Shown here in pieces: positions 53,401 to 62,484 of a stretch of DNA of 64,000 nucleotides (positions are counted from its first letter, which is position 1; each line of letters opens with the position of its first letter). A program made the position numbers and the translations under genes. The stretch spans positions 3,162,001 to 3,226,000 of the forward strand of contig NZ_OZ245846.1 of the NCBI RefSeq assembly GCF_965228935.1, written 5' to 3'. The notes under the pieces are model-generated. The model did no database searches. It was not told where the DNA came from and saw nothing but the letters and a program-made list of their open reading frames with translations. Origin of the DNA: Ulvibacterium sp965228935 (lineage in GTDB: Bacteria; Bacteroidota; Bacteroidia; Flavobacteriales; Flavobacteriaceae).

Positions 53401-54321
53401 CCGAATGGTTTCAACCTCCCCTTTTTTAATGTGCCAATCCCCCATTTTTGCACGTACCGGCCCGATGCCCAACTGGGAGTCCACACGCCAAGTTTGGGGA
53501 AAGCCCTTATTGTCCGGGTGGTCAAAAATGGCGATATGGCCCCATTCGTCCAAACCATCGATTTCCATTCCTGCATCCACCCACATGGCCCTTTGGCCTT
53601 CGGCCTTTTCATTGCGTTGCCGAGCGGCGTTCTCCACTTCACCTTGAATTCCTTCTTTCCAGGGCATTCTAAGAAACAGACCGCCATAATCGAATTCGTT
53701 GATGGTAATATCGGTAAGTGCCTCTCCCTGCCATTCCAGACCCATTAGGTAGCTGTCCGATTTCTCAGAAAATGTCCAGGTCTGGGACTCCTTTAAGATG
53801 GGTGTACCTGTCTCATCCAGCATGTGGTACACGGTCTTCCATTTTACTTCCTTCCCCTCGGGAATGAGCACTTGGGCCGATACTTTTTGCCAATGGTCGC
53901 CCCCGGGAAAATGAAAATAGTCCCTCCCTATTTTTTTCTTGATGTCTTCGGGTTTGTTCCGGTCATAGAACCACTTTTTTAGCCCGGCGGAATCGATTCC
54001 GGTACCGTTTACACGGGTGAAACCCCAATAGAGTCCGGTCTGGTGCGGATGATGCCCAGGACTGTACTGGGTCATTTCGGCAGTGGAGCCGGGTGCCAAA
54101 ATTGGATGGATAAAAGGGCGAAAATCCGCCTTGATATTTTGTGTCACCAAGGCCAAATCGCCATTGAGAGCAAATACTTCAATGACCTCGTTCCCTTTCT
54201 TAATGACAAAACTGCTTTTTTGCTCGCCCTCATCATTTTTTTGTTTGCTTTTTTTGTTCTGGCAAGCGACTATACAGGCAAAGCCCAAAACTAAAATGAA
54301 ATATCTTAGTACTCCTTTCAT
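50413..54321 (-). CDS. Very large PVC-type heme lipoprotein with N-terminal DUF6807-like domain
   Basis: 1302 residues. Lipobox IVAC (Cys20). Residues ~35-350 resemble the PmoA-like DUF6807 domain (FRPFIHPILAPGSTAEMTQY, SPGHHPHQTGLYWGFTRVNG, GLFLRMPWKEG). Residues ~365-720 are a PVC-type propeller (EGYKVNAFASEPMITQPMAF, ILEDTDKDGVADSKKVF, VGFSMEVGPEGGLYVLDWHD). HEAT-like helices fill ~750-1130. A cytochrome c with CAACH lies at 1177-1181, with GPDLTGSNRTN and DGRTYSGNIIAEND after it. An envelope enzyme, probably oxidising a sugar or polyol. It is 9 bp from a second heme lipoprotein gene. Confidence 0.87.
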   Translation of the reverse strand: MKGVLRYFILVLGFACIVACQNKKSKQKNDEGEQKSSFVIKKGNEVIEVFALNGDLALVTQNIKADFRPFIHPILAPGSTAEMTQYSPGHHPHQTGLYWGFTRVNGTGIDSAGLKKWFYDRNKPEDIKKKIGRDYFHFPGGDHWQKVSAQVLIPEGKEVKWKTVYHMLDETGTPILKESQTWTFSEKSDSYLMGLEWQGEALTDITINEFDYGGLFLRMPWKEGIQGEVENAARQRNEKAEGQRAMWVDAGMEIDGLDEWGHIAIFDHPDNKGFPQTWRVDSQLGIGPVRAKMGDWHIKKGEVETIRHQIVAYTGKLNAIKLDDLWGDYVGDKGMYNTASLWELAKKEGRDAKLLSPEEAVEAMTLKEGYKVNAFASEPMITQPMAFCWDDKGRMWIAENRDYESRGHGFSNFGDSRILILEDTDKDGVADSKKVFLEGIPFPSAIAVGHGGLFLGAPPNLLFVPNKNGDDKADEEDIKVLLTGWGIRDRHETINSFHWGPDGWLYGLEGFATPSVIRKPKGKGRIYRHGEAFPEDLLDAEGVDINGGVWRYHPIKDRFEVVSHGFSNPWGIDYDSKGQLFISACVIPHLFHIIPGGIYHRQGGQHFNPYVYEDIKTIVDHRHRSAHGGARIYQSDAFPREQHGRLFMANIHEHAVLSDILTPNGSGFTASHGEDFLLANNAQWVGFSMEVGPEGGLYVLDWHDADICGGEVLNKETGRVFRIMPEKSEAENWPGRFEDLNGKSDLELVELQRNKSNWHAQRARVILQYRATKEALEKEAISQLENMLEKERNEDLRLRALWTLWITGNSTSDRLLGLLEDGQQYVRAWAIQFLTEDGPPSKTIVAALTRLAKNENSPVVRRYLAGALQRMHPADRWDMAASLVQFEEDLDDPNIPLMLWFGIEPMLTDRPEKALSLANTSAIPSVVEKIARRLVDGDQLQKLVAGISKKSDNRKYLLRGMLAGLEGRSDMQEPSNWGSTYKSLQSNSELATLSDQITQRFGNAEAAKKMMAIVNDTESDSEQKQNAIKNLALHQREELEKELPKLLDNPNLRMESIRAIAAYENEDLGKALFQKYHELSPEEKQEAVLTLASRGTYGQILANAIKEETIPRKDIPAYVAMQMRRVVGSGFVEIWGPIDDISGDIQGQFSKYQRLLSDEAIAKADASKGKSIYQRTCAACHVMFGEGGVIGPDLTGSNRTNTAYLLNNILNPSGEIQDDYKLVVIITQDGRTYSGNIIAENDRNITLRVVGQEPISINKSKIRSRDVTEKSMMPEGLLNTLSDSDVLNLVAYLKMLDPSENL

Positions 54322-54330
54322 GTCATCATT

Positions 54331-56841
54331 TTATAAGTCCTTATCAAAGACCAGGGTATCCAATTCCGTTGCTTTCCATGGGGTTACCTGCCCTTGGGTA
54401 CGGAAGCGGATATGTCCTACCGCTCCTGCGGACAAGGGTTTTTGGGAATGGCCCCAGGTATTTCTAATGTAGGTGGAAATGGCAGCAATATCCTCATTTT
54501 GTAGGGTAGAGAAGGAGGGCATGCTGGGTAAAATGTCCGGGATGCCATACTCCTTGCCATTTACGGTTACTGGGCCTTCCATACCATGCAATAATATCAT
54601 CGCTAATCGGTAGTCTGCCCCAGTGACCCATTCCGAATTTTTAAGGGGTGGTGCAAAACGGGAAATGCCTTCCCCTTGGGTGCCATGACAGTTGGCACAT
54701 AGGTTTAAATACTTTTGTCTTCCTAGGGCAAACAATTGGGGGTCTACTTTGTGTTCCGCTTTTTTTGTGGTAAGTTGTCTTTTAGGTTTTCCGGGCCAGG
54801 TCAATTTCTGAAGTAATGCTTCGAGCAATGCTTCATTTTTTAAAAGAGCCGGCTTTCTTAAAAGAGCAATCTCTCCTTCATCGTTAGAACCTTTGGAATT
54901 AAGCATCCCATTTATCATTGCATTTTTAATCCATAATTGGTTCTCGGGCATTTTATCTTGGGTAAAGGCCAACATATGTTGGACTTCCTCATCCGAGCCT
55001 TTATTTGCGATGGCCGTAGCCAACATTTCAATGAATATTTCCTTGGCTTGATCGTAGATCTTCCATTCTGATTCGGCCAGGAGCATTTTCAACAGTGCAG
55101 CTTCCCTATTTTCCAAACTGCTCATTACTACATCCCTGGCAATGGGTAATTGTCCAAATCGGGATAGGAACTTCTGTGCGATATCGAATGCAATTTCCGT
55201 GTGGATTTGACTACTCTCCAACACCATTTGCATTTGTAGCAGGGGAGCCACTTTATCATAGGTTTCCTCTATGAATTCGGTAACCTCTTTTTCTACGTCC
55301 ACATGGTCGGAATCTTTACCGCTGATCAATCGCAAAGCCGCCTGTGCCACCTTTGGGTCTTCGGATCGTAAAGCGGGCAATAATACATCAGGTTGTGCCA
55401 GACCCAGACCTTCCAATGTCCATAAGGCGTGTAGTTGGGCCAAGGGATTTCCCTTTTCGATGACTTCCTTAAGCTCTTTAGCAATGGGTACTCCTTTTTC
55501 AACCAATAAACGTTGGGCCATGTCACGCGTCCATCCATTGGGGTGCCCTAAAAGGTTGACCAAAGTCTTGGAATCGGCCTTGGAAAGATCAATGGGTTTT
55601 TCCCTGTTTTTCTTTTTTGAGGTGATTCTCCAGATACGGCCCATATGGATGGGTTTGTCCAATTTACGTTCCAGGGTCACTTCACGGAGATAAGGCGTCA
55701 TATACGGGCCATGCTGAATGATACCCTTATACATATCAACTACGTATAGTCCGCCGTCCGGACCCGAGGCTAGGGAAATGGGGCGGAAGCGCTCGTCGGT
55801 TGAAGCTAGAAATTCCCGGTCCTTGTAGACTCCCTGGGCACTTAGCATAAAACCCTCTTCCGTAATTTTGTTGCGTTTGATGAGATTGGCGGTGGGTTCG
55901 CAGATAAAGGCATTGCCCCTGTAAGTATCTGGAAGCACATCTCCCCTATAAATAAGGGGTCCACAGGCCGAGGCAAATTCCAATAGGCGTCCCTTTTCAT
56001 CCAAAGTGCCGGGCACATATCCTCGATTTACCGCCGTGTTGCTGCGAATAGGGAATATCCGGCGTTCCAATGTCAATCCATGGTCAATTCCGCTTGAGGG
56101 GGTATGGTTTTCATTGCGCATTAAAGCATTTGGAGGTACCAGATCGGCATGCAGTTGTGACCAATTGTAGTTGTAAAAGAGTCGGCCGGCATCGTCATGG
56201 ACAATACCCCACTGCCCACGGAATTCGGTTTCATCCCTAACCCATTCCCCATCGATATTTCGGTACCGGTATTTGGATTTTGCGTTGTAATGCCAGTTGT
56301 CCATGCCCCTCCAGAGTCCATTGGCCGAATGTTCGGGCATGCCACTGCCTCCATATGTGGAATCTATCAGGGTCTTGGTATCGGCCTTAAAGTCTCCATT
56401 GGTGTCCTCAACATGCCATAATGGGATATTCTCCGCTACCAGCGCGCCTCCTTGAATGACCGCTAGGGCTCTGGGCAATACAAGGCTATCCAAAAAGATT
56501 TGACCGCGGTCCATTTGACCATCGTTATCATCATCGAACAAGACCGAGATGCGACCTACTCGATCTTTTTCACCCGTACCATCGATATCGGACATAAACC
56601 CGAGCATTTCCACGACCCAAAGTCTTCCGCCTTCATCGAAAGAAATGGCCACGGGATCCTGTACCAAGGGCTCGGCGGCAACTAGTTGAATTTGTAAATC
56701 GTCATCCGCTAGAACAAAGGAATTCAGGGCTTTTTCCGGGGATAGGGGCGGGGAGGGGTCTTTTTTACAGCCCAACAAAACCATAACAATACACGTAAGG
56801 GTAAAGGCGAGTAGCGCATTATTTTTGAAACAAACTCTCAT
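54331..56841 (-). CDS. PVC-type heme lipoprotein (propeller, HEAT-like, cytochrome c)
   Basis: 836 residues. Lipobox LLGC (Cys25). The propeller (~40-400) has DDLQIQLVAAEPLVQDPVAI, FDEGGRLWVVEMLGF, VLFDDDNDGQMDRGQIF and GPDGGLYVVDMYKGI. Helical repeats follow (NPLAQLHALWTLEGLGLAQP). The cytochrome c near the C-terminus has CANCH at 715-719 and a likely axial Met in PDILPSMPSF. It is closest in plan to the 19375 and 50413 proteins. It should accept electrons from a sugar substrate and deliver them to the respiratory chain or a partner cytochrome. It lies between the GntP gene and the 1302-residue protein. Confidence 0.88.
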   Translation of the reverse strand: MRVCFKNNALLAFTLTCIVMVLLGCKKDPSPPLSPEKALNSFVLADDDLQIQLVAAEPLVQDPVAISFDEGGRLWVVEMLGFMSDIDGTGEKDRVGRISVLFDDDNDGQMDRGQIFLDSLVLPRALAVIQGGALVAENIPLWHVEDTNGDFKADTKTLIDSTYGGSGMPEHSANGLWRGMDNWHYNAKSKYRYRNIDGEWVRDETEFRGQWGIVHDDAGRLFYNYNWSQLHADLVPPNALMRNENHTPSSGIDHGLTLERRIFPIRSNTAVNRGYVPGTLDEKGRLLEFASACGPLIYRGDVLPDTYRGNAFICEPTANLIKRNKITEEGFMLSAQGVYKDREFLASTDERFRPISLASGPDGGLYVVDMYKGIIQHGPYMTPYLREVTLERKLDKPIHMGRIWRITSKKKNREKPIDLSKADSKTLVNLLGHPNGWTRDMAQRLLVEKGVPIAKELKEVIEKGNPLAQLHALWTLEGLGLAQPDVLLPALRSEDPKVAQAALRLISGKDSDHVDVEKEVTEFIEETYDKVAPLLQMQMVLESSQIHTEIAFDIAQKFLSRFGQLPIARDVVMSSLENREAALLKMLLAESEWKIYDQAKEIFIEMLATAIANKGSDEEVQHMLAFTQDKMPENQLWIKNAMINGMLNSKGSNDEGEIALLRKPALLKNEALLEALLQKLTWPGKPKRQLTTKKAEHKVDPQLFALGRQKYLNLCANCHGTQGEGISRFAPPLKNSEWVTGADYRLAMILLHGMEGPVTVNGKEYGIPDILPSMPSFSTLQNEDIAAISTYIRNTWGHSQKPLSAGAVGHIRFRTQGQVTPWKATELDTLVFDKDL

Positions 56842-56893
56842 ACATTTTAGCGTACACCCATCATCCTTTTTTCATACTAATTTTGGCCATGAT

Positions 56894-58231
56894 CTAGAAA
56901 AGAAAACTGGCCAGAAAAACCATAAAGGCGGCACTGGTTCCTACAACCAATGTCCCCAAGGTATATACACGATATCCCGTTTTAACATCGATACCCGAAA
57001 ATTGGGTAAGGATCCAAAATCCGCTATCATTGGCATGCGAAACCACCATGGCACCGGCACCTATGGCCGATACCACCAAAGCTTTGTCGATTTCCGTAGT
57101 AAAGCCCATGGTCGCCAGCAAGGGGGCTACAATGGAAGCTGTCGTTATCAGGGCCACCGTGGACGAACCTTGGGCGCTCTTAATGGCCGCACACAACAAA
57201 AACGGCAGCCAAATACCCAAATTTGCACCGGAGAGTGAATCTGCCAAAGTATCTGCGATACCACTATTCTGTAAGATTGTTCCAAAAATACCTCCGGCCC
57301 CGGTAATGAGGATGATATTCGAGGCATCCGAAAGCGCCTTACCGACCCAACCCGTGGTGGCCAGCATTTCATTGTCCCATTTTTTGGGTAGAAGAAAAGC
57401 GAAAAGCATACCGATCATCAATGCTATGATCGGTGAGCCAATAAATGAAACAAACTTGAATAGAGCAGATACTTCCTCTCCTTCGACTCTATTAAACTCC
57501 AATATCGATTTTCCGACAATAAGTAAAATGGGGATTAAAATGGGTAAGAAGGACTTGAAAGCCCCTGGTGCTTGTTTCATCCGTTCCTGAATCACCTCTT
57601 CCGTGACATCCGGATTGGGATCTATATAGGTTTTGGCCCCCATTTTTTTACAGTAAATCACCGCGATAATCAAGGAAAGTAACCCGACGACCAATCCAAT
57701 CAGCATGACTAATCCCACATCGGCACCTATGATTCCGGCTGCGGCTATTGGGCCCGGGGTGGGTGGAACCAGTACATGGGTGATCATTAAACCCAAAATC
57801 AGGGCCGTAGCCGTACCAACAATGGAGAGCCCAGCCCTTTTGGTCAAGCTTTTATTCAAGGGGTTGAGGATAATGAAACCACTATCGGCGAATACGGGAA
57901 TGGATACAATAAAACCTACGATACCCATGGCTTCGTGAACCCGTTTTTTTCCAATAACGCGCAGAACCACTTCGGCCAATTTATAAGCACCTCCGGAATG
58001 CTCCAGAAAAGCCCCTATAATGACTCCCAGCACAATGACAATACCTATTTTTCCCAAAGTAATTCCAAAGCCATCATTGACCAGCTTGACGATATCCTCC
58101 AAGGTCATGCCCGAAAAGAGGGCAAAAAAGAGAGCTGCGGCGAGAAGGGACAGGAATGGATGTACCTTCCACTTTACAGTGAGCAGAATTATAATGAGAA
58201 CACTTACTAATAATAAAATGATATTGATCAT
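56894..58231 (-). CDS. GntP family aldonate permease
   Basis: 445 residues with twelve or so transmembrane helices. Family blocks: LLAAALFFALFSGMTLEDIV, GIVIVLGVIIGAFLEHSGGA, MITHVLVPPTPGPIAAAGII and ISHANDSGFW-type segment VVSHANDSGFWILTQF. GntP carriers import gluconate and related aldonates with protons. It lies 11 bp from the IlvD/Edd dehydratase gene upstream on the same strand, which would act on the imported acid. Together they suggest that oxidised sugars (aldonates) enter the cell here. Confidence 0.93.
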   Translation of the reverse strand: MINIILLLVSVLIIILLTVKWKVHPFLSLLAAALFFALFSGMTLEDIVKLVNDGFGITLGKIGIVIVLGVIIGAFLEHSGGAYKLAEVVLRVIGKKRVHEAMGIVGFIVSIPVFADSGFIILNPLNKSLTKRAGLSIVGTATALILGLMITHVLVPPTPGPIAAAGIIGADVGLVMLIGLVVGLLSLIIAVIYCKKMGAKTYIDPNPDVTEEVIQERMKQAPGAFKSFLPILIPILLIVGKSILEFNRVEGEEVSALFKFVSFIGSPIIALMIGMLFAFLLPKKWDNEMLATTGWVGKALSDASNIILITGAGGIFGTILQNSGIADTLADSLSGANLGIWLPFLLCAAIKSAQGSSTVALITTASIVAPLLATMGFTTEIDKALVVSAIGAGAMVVSHANDSGFWILTQFSGIDVKTGYRVYTLGTLVVGTSAAFMVFLASFLF

Positions 58232-58242
58232 GGTTGGTTTTT

Positions 58243-59973
58243 TTAATGAGCGTCCCTGCTTACCTGGTCACCTGATTTTCCTACTAAAAAATCAAGATCG
58301 GCCCCACGGTGCGCCTGTTGAACGGTTCTGGTATAGAGATTGGTATAGCCTCGGTTCATGGGTGGTTCAGGTGGGGTCCAAGCCGCTTTTCGTCTTTGGA
58401 TTTCCGCTTCGTCCACTTCCAAGTGAAGTTTACGGTTCGGCACGTCCAAAACAATGGGATCCCCCGTTTTTACCAAGGCCAAAAGGCCCCCGACGGAAGA
58501 CTCGGGTGACACATGGAGTACCACGGTTCCGAAAGCCGTACCGCTCATCCGCCCATCGGAGATACGTACCATATCCTTGATCCCTTTCTTCAACAGTTTT
58601 TCCGGGATATCCATATTCCCAACCTCGGGCATTCCCGGATATCCTACCGGCCCTACACCCTTTAAGACCATTACACTGTTTTCATCAATATCCAATTCGG
58701 GATTATCCACCGAAGCGTGAAAATCCTCTATGGTCTCAAAGACCACCGCCTTACCTTTGTGGGACATTAGTTCCGGGGTTGCCGCCGATGGTTTGATAAC
58801 CGCACCGTCCTCGCACAGATTTCCATACAAAACGGCAATCCCGGCCTCTTCCATAAAGGGTTTGTCCAAGGTGGCAATGACCTCTGGATTGTAGCATTCC
58901 GCCGTGACGTTGTTTTCTATAAGGGATTTCCCATTTGCGGTAATCACATTATTATGGAGTTGATCTTTCATTTCCTTTATGACTACGGGAAGGCCCCCGG
59001 CATCAAAGAAATCTTCCATAAGATATGTACCGGAAGGCATCAAATTGACCAATAATGGAATTTTGCTTCCCAGGGTGTCGAATTCCTTCAAATCGAGTTT
59101 TACCCCGATTCTTCCGGCAATGGCCAATAAATGGATAATGAAATTGGTGGACCCGCCTATGGCCGCATTGATTTTTATGGCATTTTCAAAAGCCTCTTTG
59201 GTCAGTATTTTGGATAGTTTAAGGTCTTCCTTCACCATTTCCACGATACGTCTTCCCGAGAGTTGGGCCATCACTTTTTTTCTGGAATCCACCGCCGGTA
59301 TCGCCGCGGCACCGGGAAGGCTAAGCCCAAGCGATTCCACCATACAGGCCATGGTGGAAGCCGTCCCCATGGTCATACAATGCCCGGCACTTCTCGCGGA
59401 ACATATTTCGGCCTCAATTTGGTCTTCTTTGGTAAAGCCCTCATTTTTGATCTTATCCTTTAGTTGCCAAACAAAGGTGCCCGAGCCGATACGTTCGCCT
59501 TTGTACTTGCCATTGAGCATAGGCCCGCCCGGTACCACTATGGTCGGAAGGTCTACACTACAGGCACCCATAACGGTAGAGGGGGTGGTTTTGTCGCATC
59601 CGGTCAAAAGCACTACACCATCGAGCGGATTGGCCCTTATGCTTTCCTCAGTATCCATACTGGCCAGATTCCTAAAGAGCATTGCTGTAGGTCGCATCAG
59701 TATTTCGCCCAGGCTGGTCACGGGGAATTCAAATGGCACGCCCCCAGCTTCCAGGACTCCTCGTTTTACGAACTCGGCAAACTCGCGAAGATGTCCATTA
59801 CAAGGTGTGAGTTCCGACCAGGTATTGCAAATACCAATGACGGGACGCCCATCAAAATAATCGTTCGGATATCCCTGGTTACGGAGCCAGGATCGATGTA
59901 TAAAAGCCGATTTCTCATCATCCGGATTAAACCAATCCTCGCTTCGCAATTTTTTGTCGTTTTTATTCCCCAT
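58243..59973 (-). CDS. IlvD/Edd family aldonate dehydratase (L-arabonate/xylonate type)
   Basis: 576 residues. The three cluster cysteines are Cys58 (ELTPCNGH), Cys126 (LTGCDKTTPS) and Cys199 (SAGHCMTM), the same spacing as L-arabinonate dehydratases. The N-terminal WFNPDDEKSAFIHRSW and QGYPNDYFDGRPVIGICNTW are typical of that subgroup rather than of IlvD for branched amino acids. It should dehydrate a pentonate, hexonate or deoxy-hexonate to a 2-keto-3-deoxy acid in the cytoplasm, using a [2Fe-2S] cluster and Mg. First gene of the 21-kb minus-strand run and beside GntP, so L-arabonate, xylonate or fuconate-like acids are the best guesses. Confidence 0.93.
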   Translation of the reverse strand: MGNKNDKKLRSEDWFNPDDEKSAFIHRSWLRNQGYPNDYFDGRPVIGICNTWSELTPCNGHLREFAEFVKRGVLEAGGVPFEFPVTSLGEILMRPTAMLFRNLASMDTEESIRANPLDGVVLLTGCDKTTPSTVMGACSVDLPTIVVPGGPMLNGKYKGERIGSGTFVWQLKDKIKNEGFTKEDQIEAEICSARSAGHCMTMGTASTMACMVESLGLSLPGAAAIPAVDSRKKVMAQLSGRRIVEMVKEDLKLSKILTKEAFENAIKINAAIGGSTNFIIHLLAIAGRIGVKLDLKEFDTLGSKIPLLVNLMPSGTYLMEDFFDAGGLPVVIKEMKDQLHNNVITANGKSLIENNVTAECYNPEVIATLDKPFMEEAGIAVLYGNLCEDGAVIKPSAATPELMSHKGKAVVFETIEDFHASVDNPELDIDENSVMVLKGVGPVGYPGMPEVGNMDIPEKLLKKGIKDMVRISDGRMSGTAFGTVVLHVSPESSVGGLLALVKTGDPIVLDVPNRKLHLEVDEAEIQRRKAAWTPPEPPMNRGYTNLYTRTVQQAHRGADLDFLVGKSGDQVSRDAH

Positions 59974-60485
59974 GTTTCAATTTTGACCTTAAATTTATGT
60001 TCAAGGCTCCCTTTTTAGATTTTTAAAAATTTCGGAATAAGGTATCATCTTTACTACAGTTAACAAAATGGAATGGGTATTTATTTATCATCTTGATGCT
60101 CTTTTGATAGGTTTTTTAATATTATGATAATCTTTTGTTATTTTTAGCTATATAGGTCTGCATTTACCAAAACAGGTAATCGTAATTCCATGGGCCGATG
60201 GTGGACAACCCCGAGTCGTGCCTTAATAGGAAGTCAGGGAGCTTTGGATATTAGGCCTTCAATGTGTATAGATATAGATGGACATTTTTACTCATCTTGG
60301 TTTGGCAGGGACGTCCCCTTGACTTTGATATTGTCTGGAAACTTTTTTTATTCCCTAACTGTATTGCCATTTTGTTGCTTTCGTTTACCTTTAGGCTTGG
60401 CGTCCATTAAATCCTTGGCAAGCTCTCCTTGCAGGATGAGACCCCATATAATCGGAAATGATACCGGTAGAATAAGCGATGTAAC
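59974..60485. other. Divergent intergenic region (promoters expected)
   Basis: 512 bp between the minus-strand 21-kb run and the plus-strand group starting at 60486. It must hold both promoters. An inverted repeat TTACC-N6-GGTAA lies at 60164-60179, and a weak promoter-like pattern is seen around 60110-60145. A 99-codon open frame (60190-60489) is present but not convincing as a gene. No RNA gene is recognised. Confidence 0.5.
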
Positions 60486-61553
60486 ATGAAGCGAAGAGAA
60501 TTTGTTAAAAGCTCCTTGGCGGGTACTATGGCCATGGGTTTACCTGTACTACCTACCTTTTCGACAGTGGTGGCGGAGACGCGATTTGGTGTGGCAGACG
60601 CTTCCTATATGATGCGACGGTATCGAAATATGAAGAGTGAGGCCTATCCTCCGTTTGCTAATGCCCTGGAAATGATAGAGCATTGTAACTCCCTTGGTTT
60701 TGGGGGAATGCAGGTTGGTGTCGGTGGTTGGGACTCCGATTTTTCCAAGAAAGTCAAAAAGCGAAAAGAAGAACTGGACATTTTCTTGGAAGCCCAGATA
60801 AGGTTACCCAAAAATGAAGACGACTTAGATCGTTTTGACCGTGAGGTCCAAACAGCAAAGAAGACCGGTATCGATGTTTTCAGGACGGCTTGTTTATCCG
60901 GAAGGCGTTATGAGAGTTTTGACACTATGCAAGCCTTTCAAACCTTTAAGAAAGCCGCTATTAATTCCATACAATTGGCAGAGCCGGTAATGCACAGGTA
61001 TAAAGTGAAACTTGCAGTGGAGAACCACAAAGACTGGCGTATCAATGAAATGGTTGCTATTTTAAAGAGGATCGATAGTGAATGGGTAGGGGTTACCTTG
61101 GATACTGGGAACAATATATCGCTTTTGGAAGACCCCATGGAGGTGGTGGAAGCTCTTGCGCCTTATGCTTTTTCCGTACATCTAAAGGATATGGCGGTAG
61201 AGGAATACGAAGATGGATTTTTATTGTCCGAGGTTAATCTTGGAACCGGCAGTCTGGATATCGATGCCATGATAATGACCATTAAAAAGCACCGACCCAA
61301 TATTCGGTTCAATTTGGAGATGATTACCCGAGATCCCCTTAAAATCCCTTGCCTGACCGAAAAGTATTGGGCCACATTCGACCAAATATCCGCCCCGGAA
61401 CTTGCGCTCTATCTACGTAAGATAAGAACAATGAAAACAAAGGAACAATTGCCCAGGATATCCAATAGGACAACGGACGAACAATTAGCCTTGGAGGTGG
61501 AAAACAATCGTACCTGTCTGGTCTATGCCAAACAAAATTTAGGATTTCAATAA
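60486..61553 (+). CDS. Tat-exported TIM-barrel protein, sugar phosphate isomerase/epimerase superfamily
   Basis: 355 residues. The N-terminus MKRREFVKSSLAGTMAMGLP is a twin-arginine signal. The barrel carries the standard metal set: Glu in KLAVENHKDWR, Asp in GVTLDTGNNI, His in FSVHLKDMAV and Glu in IRFNLEMITRDP. It is thus a more regular member than the 21958 protein. Export of the folded protein suggests that it works on periplasmic sugars, next to heme lipoproteins and sulfatases. It starts the last plus-strand group and is 12 bp from an SDR gene. Confidence 0.85.
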   Translation: MKRREFVKSSLAGTMAMGLPVLPTFSTVVAETRFGVADASYMMRRYRNMKSEAYPPFANALEMIEHCNSLGFGGMQVGVGGWDSDFSKKVKKRKEELDIFLEAQIRLPKNEDDLDRFDREVQTAKKTGIDVFRTACLSGRRYESFDTMQAFQTFKKAAINSIQLAEPVMHRYKVKLAVENHKDWRINEMVAILKRIDSEWVGVTLDTGNNISLLEDPMEVVEALAPYAFSVHLKDMAVEEYEDGFLLSEVNLGTGSLDIDAMIMTIKKHRPNIRFNLEMITRDPLKIPCLTEKYWATFDQISAPELALYLRKIRTMKTKEQLPRISNRTTDEQLALEVENNRTCLVYAKQNLGFQ

Positions 61554-61565
61554 AAACAGAAATAC

Positions 61566-62351
61566 ATGACCAAAACAACTTTACCTGGAATAAAACAATT
61601 TGATCTTACCGGAAAATGCGCCTTGATTACGGGTGGCTCCAAAGGACTGGGCTATGCCATGGCCGCTGGTCTGGCCTCGGCCGGGGCCAATATTTGTTTG
61701 TTGAACCGGAATTTGGAGGAAGGGGAGACGGCAGCCCAGCAATTGACCCAAGATTATGACATAAAGGCGAAGGCCTTTACCGCCAACGTAACCGACTTAG
61801 GGGCTGTGGAAGCTGTGGTAACTTCAATCGTTGATGAATTTGGGCGATTGGATATTTTGATCAACAGCGCGGGAATCAACATTCGTGGTGCTATAGACGA
61901 GCTTACTCCGGATGAGTTCGAACAGGTGATGAAGGTGAACGTTGATGGTACTTGGAACGCCTCCAGGGCAGTTACGCCCCAGATGAAAAAACAAGGCAGT
62001 GGACGTATCATCAATATGGCCAGTACGCTCGGCCTGGTCGGTTTGGCCAACCGTACGCCCTATGCCACCAGCAAGGGCGCCGTAGTACAAATGACACGTG
62101 CCTTGGGTCTGGAACTGGCCCCGTTCAATATTACGGTAAACGCCATTTGTCCTGGGCCCTTTTTAACGGAAATGAACATTCCCATTGCGGAGACGGCCGA
62201 AGCGAAAAACTTTATCGTCGGGGCCACGGCCTTGGCACGTTGGGGAGAACTTCGGGAAATTCAGGGAGCCGCACTTTTCTTGGCCAGCGATGCCGGTAGT
62301 TATGTGGTGGGATCCATGCTCACCGTGGATGGTGGATGGACTGCCAAATAA
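61566..62351 (+). CDS. Short-chain dehydrogenase/reductase
   Basis: 261 residues, classical SDR. Motifs: ITGGSKGLGYAMAAGLASAG, INSAGINIRG, catalytic Ser in NMASTLGLVG, YATSKGAVVQM with Tyr and Lys, and the end VVGSMLTVDGGW. Similar to gluconate 5-dehydrogenase and 2-keto-3-deoxy-gluconate or sugar dehydrogenases. Cytoplasmic. It lies between two exported enzymes (TIM barrel and Gfo/Idh), 12 bp after the first. Confidence 0.93.
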   Translation: MTKTTLPGIKQFDLTGKCALITGGSKGLGYAMAAGLASAGANICLLNRNLEEGETAAQQLTQDYDIKAKAFTANVTDLGAVEAVVTSIVDEFGRLDILINSAGINIRGAIDELTPDEFEQVMKVNVDGTWNASRAVTPQMKKQGSGRIINMASTLGLVGLANRTPYATSKGAVVQMTRALGLELAPFNITVNAICPGPFLTEMNIPIAETAEAKNFIVGATALARWGELREIQGAALFLASDAGSYVVGSMLTVDGGWTAK

Positions 62352-62484
62352 AGACACTGTGCCTTTCTTTTTTAACTAAAAGGACTTTTTGCGTTAAGCG
62401 GCATCCATATCATTGCCGATTTCCCAATAAAGTTTTATCTTAACTGCCTATCCGAAAAAATTACACAAAATAAATTCAGATATA

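Noticed and set aside
58979..59860. 293-codon plus-strand open frame opposite the IlvD/Edd gene
   Set aside because: Long, but antisense to a clearly conserved dehydratase and without domain character.
60190..60489. 99-codon open frame overlapping the start of the Tat-exported TIM-barrel gene by 4 bp
   Set aside because: The ATGA overlap is tempting, but the composition is irregular, there is no recognisable family, and the region must carry promoters. Kept as intergenic.
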